Origin: Chrysogorgia sp. JL179-B06
Lineage: Eukaryota; Cnidaria; Anthozoa; Scleralcyonacea; Chrysogorgiidae
Assembly: GCA_035772405.1 (NCBI GenBank)
Contig: JAYKKM010000048.1
Coordinates: forward strand, 868,501-932,500
Reading direction: 5' to 3'
DNA length: 64,000 nucleotides
Part shown: positions 41,503-57,300 of the stretch, in pieces
Layout: every line of letters starts with the position of its first letter
How positions within the stretch are numbered: the stretch's first letter is position 1
The notes under the pieces: model-generated
Told to the model about the DNA's origin: nothing
Seen by the model: the letters and a program-made list of their open reading frames with translations, nothing else
Database searches by the model: none
Position numbers and translations under genes: made by a program

Positions 41503-44500
41503 ATGGCGGCTGGACCGATTACTGAACGAAACCAAGGTACATTCAAAACGCTTTATGACCAGGGTTGCGTATAATAAAATAAGAAAAGCAGTTTTATTTA
41601 ACACGTAATTGATAATACATTAATACTCTTGAAAGTTTTTCTTCAGTTTCCACTGTGATTGTCAAAAAAAAATCGTTGTAAACTGGAGACTGCTCTGTCT
41701 ATTGACAAATTCATTTGTTTATTTATTTTGTTAGATGCGACGATATATGTTGGTGGTCTGGATGAAAAGGTTGGCGAGACGTTGCTTTGGGAATTGTTTC
41801 TTCAAGCTGGGCCCGTAGGTAAGATACGAAAGATTACAAAAAAGATAATGCTTCGAAAGAAAAGATATTTTTACCTAACCGACTGACCACTGATGTTAAT
41901 GGAGTAAATCATGTATATTATATTATATAAAAGTGTTGTATTGTAACCAGAGTAGAAATACAAATTGAAAACTCTAAAATAGTGCCAAAATAGTGTGCAG
42001 CAATTTGGTCCTTGGATGACATCATTAAAAATATGCTACATTATAAAGTAAATGGTTTGAACCTAGGAGTATCATTTAGATGTGTGGTGATCATTAAGGT
42101 GATCATCCAAGTTGTTGTAGTCTTGAGAAAGACTATTGTTGGTGACTAACGTTTCAACGGCCTCAACAGTGGTAACACGCTTTACTTGACTCTGAAGACT
42201 GCTGCTGAGGCCGTTGAAACGTCAGTCACCAACGATAGTCTTTCTCAAGACTACAGCAACCTGGACGATCAACTTCACACATCTAATGCTACACTATGCT
42301 GTCACGGCATACAGATCATATCGATCTGGCATATCTCTAGTGTGGGACTTACGTGGAATATTGTTTTGTGTCGTTAATGTGGAATAATCCCTTGGTTATA
42401 TAATCTTATATAATATTTACATTACACCATGTTATTTTGTGTATATCTAGTCAATGTTCATATGCCCAAAGACCGTATCACACAGTTACATCAAAGCTAT
42501 GGCTTTGTTGAGTTTCTTGGTGAAGAAGATGCAGACTATGCCATCAAAGTAATGAATATGATAAAGGTTTTTGGTAAACCTGTGAGGGTGAATAAGGTGG
42601 GCATATTTAAAACTATAATATTATCTTTAATACAGGTACAGTGGAGCCTTGCTATAGCGCGGTAGTTGGGGTCCATAGTGGAGACTGCGTTATAGATGAA
42701 GCACGTAATATTGCGAGTTATTTTGGGCAAATCTTGTTCCCACTCGGTCCTTGTGCAATATTGTGGAAAGAGTATTGGGAGCAAGCTTGGATACTGCCAA
42801 AAGCACTTTCTGTTGGATTTATGCGAGACTGGAGAAGCTTGAAGTTAGAAGTCCACTAAAGACTTATCGCACTGCCGCGTTGTCGTTCTATCTCATAATA
42901 ATCGCGATCATTCATTGTTAAGATCATTCAAATTGTCTCTAGTGATCATAACAGGGCAAAGTGAAATTTTAGGGGTCCAAGGATAAACCGTGTTATACCG
43001 AGTTGCACATTATAATGATGCACGCTATAGCAAGGCTCTACTGTGTCTGTATATCACGACAAAGTATAATTATAATGTGAATATATGTGTTGGGTGGCCG
43101 TAGCTCGAGGAGACCCGTACCACCTGAAGGTAGGCGTGGGCGCTACTCCTATCCCTGGAATCGCAAGTGTTAATTTTACAGAGGGAAAACCCTCGAAGCA
43201 CAGGAGAGAATCAACAACTCTACTCACACAAGTCTGAAGCTCGGAAGTCAACACGGATATACCAAGATGGTCACCTATCTGAACCTGCCTAACAGGGCTT
43301 AACCTCAGTGGTGACGGGCAACGCACCTACTGTACGTGCCACCCTTTTGTATATTGTATATCTTGAATAGTTATAAATGCAGGTTATCTATAAGCCTCCA
43401 TATCAACATTCAAATTTTCCTTATTGATCTCCAAACATTTCTTATAGTACTAGTTGGGAGTTGTTTTAAAAACATCAGTTCACCTTTGATGATCATTACC
43501 TATATTCTCATTACCTCTATACTTGGTTAACCATTGATATTATTAGGAGAAGTTAGGTACTGATCACTCTTAGGGTTTCCAACTGTTCAATTGTCTTTCT
43601 GGCATCTTAGGCATCTTCTCACAACAAGAATCTTGATGTTGGAGCTAATATTTTCATTGGTAATTTGGACCCTGAAATCGATGAGAAGCTATTGTATGAC
43701 ACCTTCAGTGCATTTGGTGTTATTTTACAAACACCGAAGGTAGGGATGGCATGTTATTATAAATGTAGATAAATTATTACTATAAATGTAGATAACTTAC
43801 CACTAAAGATTGCATTTTCTATTGCTATACCTTGTGTCCATTGCTCATCTAAGATCTTTTCTTTAAATGGTTTCTATTGTTGTCTCTTAGATAATGCGAG
43901 ATCCTGAGACAGGCAACTCCAAAGGTTTTGCTTTCATCAATTTTGCCAGTTTTGATGCCGCTGATGCTGCCATTGAAGCAATGAACAGTCAATACCTGTG
44001 TAATCGTCCCATCAGTATATCTTATGCCTTCAAGAAAGACTCAAAAGGAGAGCGCCATGGATCTGCAGCAGGTTAAACCACAAAATATTACCTTCAACAA
44101 AATATCTTCCATTGTATCCTGTCTATCCTTCCTCAGTATCCTGCATGTCCTACCTAACCCAGTCTTCTTCATGTCCTCTTTCGACATCCTCTTGGAGTCA
44201 ACTCTTACACTTCCATCTTCACTTATCTTTTCACCCACTTGTCAGCCTTCTTCATTGCCACATGCCTGAACCACCTCACTCTTGCTCTCCTCAACAAAGT
44301 GAAATGAAGAAATCTTATCATTACTACTTTGTACTCATCATTGTCAATATTTTCTCACGTTGTATAGAACGTCTTTTGGCATCGCAGAATCCTCTTGCTC
44401 AAGCTGACAAGCCTCATCAGTTGTTTGCGGATGCACCACCAACTCAAGGGAATGCCTTTGGTGATCCTACCATGATGGTATCTACTGGTGTTCCACCACC

Positions 44501-45838
44501 TCCCACTATGCCACCTCCTGGTAAGTTTGGACCTGCATTGCTATGACAATATCCATGCTTGTATTTCACAGGAACATTGCAAATGGCCATGAAGCACCAC
44601 AAGTATAACAATTTTAACTTTCTTCTGCATTTTAACCTAGGTCTGCCTCCCCCAGGAATGCTTCCTCATAACATGCCCCCTCGCCCAGCATTCCCACCTC
44701 AAGGTTTGCCGCATCATGGGATGCCTCCTCGGCCGATGAACATTCCTGGTGGACCCCGTGGCAGCGATAGAAACCAGGTAGGGTTGCATTCAGAGTAGAG
44801 GTATATTCTCATTCATCTCTTCCTAGTTTTTGTGATTAATAAACACCTTTACTTACCAGTTTTTCAGTGAAGTGTACCAGTTTGACATCATAATTACAGA
44901 TATAAATTATCTGTATGCTAACAACCCAAGTAAAAATAGTTTGTCTTTTTTTGTCATTTGTTCTTTCATCTTAGCCTTTGAACGACCAAGGTATAATACG
45001 ACCTCCTCCGTTAATGAGTGCCACTCCGCAAGGTTTTCCACACCAACAAGGATTATCTGCTCCAACACAACAAAATCAGAACCAAAGGATGCCAATGATG
45101 CCGCCATTTGGAATGCCACCAATGGGCATGCCCATGCAAGGCATGCCACAAGGGATGCCCCACAGAATGCCCATGCAAGGAATGCATATGCCAGGGATGC
45201 CACAAGGAATGCAGATGATGGCATTTGGAATGCCAAGACCAATGTCCAATCAAGGTAGTACAGTACTGCTGAAAACTCAAACTATACCTTTTGAGGTTCT
45301 ATTTTCCTCCAAAAGTGAAGAAAAAAATGAATTTCATGATATAGCACAGGATTTATTGAGTTGTATTTATTCGGATCTCTTGTTGCACATTTTGAGAAGA
45401 ATGGCACTGGTAATAGGTTTATTGAACAAAATAATATTCCAGTGCTTGATATTTGGTTTGTCACTTACAGTATCACTCACCCAAGAGAAAATATACTTCA
45501 AACTTCACTAAAATAAAACCAAAATATACAGTATTTTCTCACCATATGACATCATTATGACATCACATACTGGTAGTACCAGGCTTTCTTCCGACACGGT
45601 AATAAAACTGCTGAAAACTCAATCTTTAACAGATTATAAAAGCAGAACCGAGTAACCAATTTCAATTATTTCTTCGGTATTGAACTTTTCAAATTCTAAT
45701 CAAAAATAGATTAACTTCAAAAGGTATAGTTGACAAATAAAAACAGTTTTCCTTTATGTGGGAGTTTGTGCTTTCTAGGTCAAGCAATACTGATACATTC
45801 CCATTTTTCCAGGTATGCAGCAAAACCAAGGGAGATGA
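41503..45838 (+). CDS. SF3B4: Splicing factor 3B subunit 4, 9 exons, complete
   Basis: Subunit of the SF3b complex of U2 snRNP, which contacts pre-mRNA near the branch point in the nucleus. Exons: 41503-41536, 41735-41818, 42451-42596, 43611-43739, 43891-44071, 44368-44520, 44641-44777, 44975-45254, 45813-45838. All are GT-AG and in phase, giving 1,170 bp and 389 residues (human 424). The start [11 protein letters not shown] is close to identical to the human one. RRM1 has RNP2 IYVGGL at 15-20 and RNP1 YGFVEF at 56-61. RRM2 has IFIGNL at 102-107 and KGFAFINF at 142-149. The C-terminal part is Pro/Met/Gly-rich with many 'GMP' repeats, as in the family, ending NQGR. Intron 3 carries a Tc1/pogo-type MITE. 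Confidence 0.97.
42100..42265. repeat. Foldback repeat in SF3B4 intron 2
   Basis: GAAAGACTAT.GTTGGTGACT.ACGTTTCAACGGCC is mirrored by GGCCGTTGAAACGTCAGTCACC. The loop includes 'ctgaagactgctgctgaggc'. It belongs to the GAAACGTC-type foldbacks. Confidence 0.7.
42637..43044. mobile_element. Tc1/pogo-type MITE in SF3B4 intron 3
   Basis: The terminal inverted repeats CAGTGGAGCCTTGCTATAGC and GCTATAGCAAGGCTCTACTG begin after TA on the left. The right TA is eroded. A cleaner copy with TA on both sides is at 49268-49659. About 400 bp, no transposase. Confidence 0.75.
43079..43335. other. GC-richer block of unknown nature in SF3B4 intron 3
   Basis: It stands out from the AT-rich intron. The minus strand is open for about 90 codons, with no splice support and no recognised family. 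Phrases such as 'accaagatggtcacctatct' look like part of a dispersed element, but only one copy is here. Confidence 0.3.
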
Positions 45839-46631
45839 CTGAGCCATGTCCAGGAGCAATAGAATTAACAAAGAACAATGTGAAAAGTCGTGAATGTCCA
45901 GCGTTTTTGGACTGGTCAACAAAGCAGATGGAATATTTGCCCAATGCATCTCACTCAAATCAACCCTGCAAACTTTTCATGACTTTGTCTTTAGCAAACC
46001 ATAAACATGATGTTTTTGTTAGTAGTCTAATCTGTATTTTACCTGTTTTGTAATATAAGAAAATATTAAATACAAATTGTCTGTTGAGTCTAAATTGGTG
46101 AGAAGTCCTGGCATTGTAGTAAAATATATAAGAAATGGGCGCTTTCTATCCGATATACAGTATGAACAACCGAAATACAATCCTAACCTGACTTGGGTTG
46201 ATGCTATAATTTTTTGAGGATATACAGATAATTTTACATTTTGGTTGCTCATACAGTGTATTGAGAAAGGGCCAAGAAATGTTGTGTTATGAATGTAATC
46301 TTAGGTACATGTTTATTTATTTGATTTGCCAAGCTGGGTACATAGAATAACAAAGAAGCACACATAAAAACAGTTAGTGTCGTAGTGATACAAAGGAATA
46401 ACAAAGAGAAAGGAGTGCAACTGTGCATGTGGGACAGCAATACCGCAACAGCTTACGCCAATTTTTATTAGGTGCACTGGCACACTTCACATTATAGTAC
46501 ATGACAACTTTAGCCAAACAAAACTATATATTATATTATACATGATATTTTAAAGGCAGCAAAAAAAAACTCGCTATTATTTGTTCTAGTCTATCCCTAA
46601 TCTTTACATTAAGTAGATATACAATTGCACA
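45839..46631. other. 3' flank of SF3B4
   Basis: Presumed 3' UTR and spacer. On the minus strand about 46250-46500 reads like a LINE or EST-type repeat tail ending in an (ATAAATAAA)-like run near 46320. No gene recognised. Confidence 0.4.
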
Positions 46632-47738
46632 TAGGGATAAGCCGATAACGAAAAATCCAATTTACCGATAGGATAAATTCCGATATGATTTGCAGGCTTA
46701 TCGGCCGATATATCGGTAGATATTGGTCGTCAAGAATTTTTAGCACTTGAATTTAGGGCAAAACGTATTAAACAAGAACTGATAGACCAGTAAAAGAAAC
46801 GTGATTACAATATTTTATGTACTCTAGTAATCAATTTAATTTGGGAAAGTATAATGTACAGTATAGTATAAAGTATAATGTATTTGGGAAAGTATAAAGT
46901 ATGGTAAATGACTATAACTGGCTTTTAAAATATGTTATACTGCAATTGTGCGATTTTAAGAAGAAAAAAAGAATTGAAAAAATGAAAATGTACTTAGAGA
47001 TAGATAGAAAAACTTTATTTAAACACGCTGACCCCGTCAACCGAAGCTGATTTCCACGAGGGGCGTGTACAAAAGGAGTATATACAGATATAGAATTTTA
47101 AAGTTATTTACAAAATATATAAGATATATAGTATTAAATGAACTAACTTAATTAACTAGTGTAGTAATCTATTTACAGGTACATCTATAATTGCATTAGT
47201 TATCAATGTGAGCAGTGATTTTCTCACATTGATAACTAATGCAATTATAGATGTACCTGTAAATAGATTACTATACTAGTTAATTAAGTTAGTTCATTTA
47301 ATACTATATATCTTATATATTTTGTAAATAACTTTTAAATTCTATATTTTATATACTTGTAAAACACTGTGGAATGTTCTAGAACTAAAAGGTAAGGTAT
47401 TATTTGCCTAAGATGGTGTGATCGGTAGGCATTTGCAAAATGGAATTAAAGTAATGAAATCTCATTACGGGAAGTTACAAACAAAACATGTCTCACCCGC
47501 TAATCAAATAAATTAAATTTGACAGTTTCATTGTGGAACAGAATGCGTCTTATAAACAAGTTGGCGTTTTTCTTGATAAACGAAGGAAATATCACTAGAA
47601 AAAAGCCAGCATCAGGGCAGCATGTTATTTATCGGAAACGCAGATATATATTGATGTTATCGGCCGAAAACCGATAAGCCTGAAAGTTGCCAATTATCGG
47701 CTTCTACCGATAAATATCCGATTATCGGCTCATCCCTG
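46632..47738. mobile_element. hAT-like non-autonomous element with nested insertions
   Basis: The ends TAGGGATAAGCCGATAA and TTATCGGCTCATCCCTG are inverted, with subterminal TATCGGCCGATA motifs on both sides. The 8-bp flanks ATTGCACA and ATTCCACA match at 7 of 8, as expected for hAT target duplication. No transposase frame. Inside are a LINE 3' end on minus (about 46999-47090, 'tcagcttcggttgacggggtc') and a long palindrome (47088-47347). It lies between the convergent SF3B4 and ING4/5 genes. Confidence 0.75.
47088..47347. repeat. Long near-perfect palindrome
   Basis: Arms of about 124 bp surround a 10-nt loop at 47213-47222 (CAATGTGAG / CTCACATTG at the turn). The arms are almost identical over their length, so the inversion is recent. 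It sits within the hAT-like element. Confidence 0.85.
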
Positions 47739-47908
47739 ATTCCACATGGGATTAACATAATTACCATTTGATTTCCATGCAGGAAAAAACATGCCAGAAA
47801 AAGACAGTTCTTCGTGTGTCCAGTTTAGGTGATAAAACACAGCGTATTAACATCAAGTAACTCAATTTGCATGGCCAACAACGTCCATTCCAAATGCTTT
47901 TGAAATTG

Positions 47909-52899
<4,991 letters not shown>

Positions 52900-54300
52900 A
52901 ACACGTCCAAATTGTCCAATTCTTTCACATTTTCGCTAAAAGTTCAACTTGTGTTTTGCCTTCTTCGGTTCTTCTTCCGCGAACATTGCGATCACTCGGT
53001 ATTGCCGACTATCATCCGACTGTAATCCGAGATTGCGTACGGCTATCGACGGCTTACGAGTACCTTACGACGAGATTAATCCGGGGGGTGCAATTTGTAA
53101 TTCAACATTTTATCATTTTATTTCAGATTTATACGAACATAACAAAAATTTCAAAATTAGAAAGTTACAGATGGCATCAATTCTTTTGATTCAAGGGGGA
53201 GATTTGAAATTTAGAGTTGGGACCTAATTTTTGCGTCGTAATAATTAATATTTTAACATAAATTATGAGTTCCAAATTTATTGTGAGATCTCCACAAAAA
53301 ATAGTGAGAAAAAATGAAAATATGGTGAGAAAACAAGAAAATAATACATTTTGCATATTTCGCGATCTATCCATTGTGCATTTCTAATATATAAAAAAAT
53401 TTGGAAAAAAAAACAAAAAAACAATATATCAAAATATAACAAATAATAATACAATAAAACAAAATTCGTGCCAATGTTCACAAAATTCGTTGTGTTAATA
53501 TGGATTTACTCCTGCAGCTTCTAATTTTTATTCTGTACATGAGCAAAAGAATCAAAATATTAACACAGATAGAATCAAGTTAACACGAATTTTAAAATGG
53601 CAGATGTGGAAGCGAATTTGTCGCGAGGGCTAAATCGCTATGAAGAATTACTTTGAGATAGTACAGATTCGTGAGATTACAGCTGTCAAAAGATCGAGCA
53701 TTTCTTGTGGTCTAATCTCCAATTCAAATTATCTGTTCGTGTTATAGCTAAAAGCGTTCCGTCAAATTGTGTTTATCTTAATATCTTAATGACAAAATAA
53801 CAAGCAAACATTAATTTCGTGTTCGGAAATAAATTCGTTTTAACGCACTTACGAATATTTCTATTTTTATCTATGATATCATATTTCAATCGCACGTCTT
53901 TGAAATTTACAAATTCTAATCGTGTCAATTTCAAGAACAAAAAACAATTAAATGCACAAGGGAAACAACCAATCAGATCACACCATGGTGAGCTCATAGA
54001 CCAATTAAAATCAACATAACCTGCTCAAGACCGTCTCACGGGAAACGGGTGTAAACACAAAATAGAGTGTTTGGTTTTAGGCGCCACGAGAGAAGAGATT
54101 CAACGGACAGTTTACGATTCTCAGAGGCTACACCAAAGATCTAACATCAGAAGAAGTATTCATTTCTTTTTGAGTACAATCGGAGGGATCTTCGATTTTA
54201 GAGCTGAAATACGCTACGAACAGTTTGGCTTTGCTCCAAATATCACAAAGCTTTGCAGGTCCCTAATCGTTAGTAGAATGTGAGCTTTTCCTTTGGGAAT
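52900..54300. promoter_or_regulatory. Shared 1.4 kb upstream region of ING4/5 and the TEAD-loop gene
   Basis: The two genes are transcribed away from each other across this stretch. A YY1-like ACATGGCGGATT with GGCGCGCG occurs near 52733, inside ING intron 1. Short open frames here have no homology that I recognise. No TATA box is decisive. Confidence 0.35.
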
Positions 54301-57300
54301 ATGGCTAAGAAATCACGGGAAGATAATCTAGAGTGTGTAAAGAATGGTGTATATGATAAGGAATTTAACGAATGGAGACAACCAGTGCCTCCCAAATCGC
54401 CGAAATCCCCGGCAGAATCAACCGAAGGTCACTCGGAAACAACTACAAAGAGTACAACTGCTACAGTTTGTGGAGTAAAGGACTTGTCGCGATTGAGTCG
54501 GAAAAGAAGGACCGCTAAAAATGGTCGCTTTTGCTCAAGAAAGCGTAGCGAAGACAAGGAGTTTGGCTGCACTTTGGAAGCAAAGCCAAGGGTTAGCAAA
54601 AGAGGCAAGTATTTCATGTTTTACAACTTTGTTTTCGCCCCAGAGCAACTCACATTTGTATGTTTGACCAGGTGGCCTCGAGAGTACATGTCATGTTTCA
54701 AATCGTAAGCAGTTGCATGTGATCAGACTAGTTTTGATTCCCATTTCGTTACTATTTTAGATTAATATTTGTACGTCTGCATATAACGCGCAATAACTTA
54801 AAGAAATTATCCTTCCTTGCACCGGGCCATGTGTTAGCCGACCCAGAGCAAAACACTTGCTTAATAGTCTGACGTAATTTCATATATATAGCCCAAGTGT
54901 AGTCTTCACCGACCACAAATTACTGAGACTTATATATTTAATACTAGCAGAATACTGTAAATGTGAACTCAACAATGCTATGTACAAATTTAAGCTTTTA
55001 AAGGCGAGGCAATAGGTTTGGGGGCGGTAAGTTGATGGGTGTTGTCAACGCTCGTATTATCTGAACAAGCGAATAGTATCAAGTGCTGATTGCTGAATCG
55101 TAAGTGTTATAAAATATTCGAGATATTTTGCGGTTATAAGACCCTTTGTCTGCGTCATTGACTCACTTGTGATGCGATATTGGCCAACTATGATTTCAAC
55201 TTGTTCAAAAACTTATAAATTAAAACCGCTGTGATTAGATAGGCGGGAAACCGATTCGATGGTTTAATATGGGTTACAAGAACCAAGCCACAATTGCGCG
55301 AAGTTAGGTATTATGGAAACACGATCTGTCACGATGATTATAGAGTATATACCTCAGCTTATAATACCTTCCCTGCATCGATGGTTACAACAATTACATT
55401 CATTGTTGATTGTGTCTTGTCACGCCAACGCAATAAGACAGCTTAATGCTTTTATATTCTTACGGAAACATTTGCCGCGCCTTCTCACCTTCCGAGACCG
55501 GATGATCCTGTAAGCTGCAATGCCACACAGCGTGGGCCCTTGTAACCATAGAAACATCAACTACACATTGCTTGTTGGTTTGTTACTTTGTTGATCTTAT
55601 GGTCGAAACCCCAATTGGTTGAACCCAATGACTTTGTGACATACAGTAGTCCATTTTAAAAGCAGTATTCTTATATCTACTGTAGGTACTTGTCCACCCC
55701 CAGTATCAACACACAATAAACAATTATTGGAAGATGAGCATGATATCAAGAATTATCCAGACCGAGATCAATGTTATCTGCTGAACCCGAAGGCTCATGA
55801 GGCGGATAACATTGACAGAGGTCTGGATAATTCTTGATATCATGTGCAAGCCGAATCCAATAATTGTTTATTGTGTGTTGATACTATGTAGAAGCCCTTA
55901 GGGAGTTTAGGAAGTAAGCCACGCACATTGAGAATTGTCTGTAGGATTTTTAGCCAATCACAATCGAGATTGTATAATAATTAATTCTCCTTATTGGTCT
56001 CCAAACACTCTAGTACCTTGACTGAGGTACTAGGTCTGAGTCGTCTTCTGGACGATCTTTTTTAGTATCCGCGAGAGGTTGCACCAAATGAGAGATTGTT
56101 ACGATCGTACATGCCTGTATGATGAAATACATCATGGAACTGCTAACCTCAAAACAACGTAGATCCTAACCCCCCCCCCCCCCCTACCCACCTAATGGTT
56201 TTATAATACTAACCTTAATACTAATAAAAGGATCGTCCAGAAGACGACTCAGACCTAGTACCTCACGGTCACCTCAACTGCCAGTATACCATCTACTGTA
56301 GCCACAACCAATACCAATGGTTAACCAAGTACTGTATAGAGGTAATTATGAAAATAAAGGAAATGATCACCAAAGATAAATTAAAACAACTTCTCCCAAC
56401 TAGTACAATAAGAAATGTTTGCAGAGAAGAGAATTTGCATGCTTATACTGCGGTATAAATTATTATAAAATATAATGGATATACCGGTACGGTAGACTCT
56501 TCCATAATGGTGGCCAGTCTAAATATTCTTTTATATGCATGCAAATTAGCCTTTCTGGCCTCGTTACAAAGCAAAGATTCTTTGGAATTACAGACACACG
56601 AACGAGATCAGAAAGGCTAATTTAAATGAATATAAAAGAATATTTGGGTGCCATTATGAAAGAGGTCTATATGCATTGGCATACAAGTGATAAGTGGTAT
56701 ACATGTACTTACAAGGCTGTCATTGACAACGTACTTGGGTCATATGCTTGCATAGATTTCATTTTAATGTATATATTTTTTAAAATTACTTTAGAAGCAT
56801 TACCTATGAGACTACGTTCGCTGCCACAGTCCTTCTTTGAGCAACCCAACTCAATCAAGTCAAGTTCCATGGCTCAAAACACCTACTCCCGTCTTCCCCC
56901 ACTGTTTCCCCAGGACCACAACCCAGACGAAGAAACCACAGAGAGACCCGTCACACCTCCAGAGGAAAGACAACAACCCAAGCCACCAAAGAGAGTAATC
57001 ATGGGACCACCAGACACAGAACTGCTATTTAGTCTTTTTAAAACTGTGATACCAAACCACTTGGAGAAAAAGTTGGTAAAAAGAGGAAGGTATGCAAAAG
57101 TTTTAACTCTGACGTCAAATTAGTAATTTGACTTTTTTTCTCTGCTTGCTATGTGGTAGACTGGTTGAGGATTCAAGCAGCAGAATATAGCAGCAGAATA
57201 TTGTATCTGAAATGACAATGTGTTAATATACACACTGCTGTAGTGAATGTGGGAGAGCTGGGACTAGACAGACAATACACGGACGATCATCAAGCTTGTA

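Noticed and set aside
44112..44546. 144-residue frame in the SF3B4 gene
   Set aside because: Only its end (44368-44520) is exon 6; the rest is intron read through.
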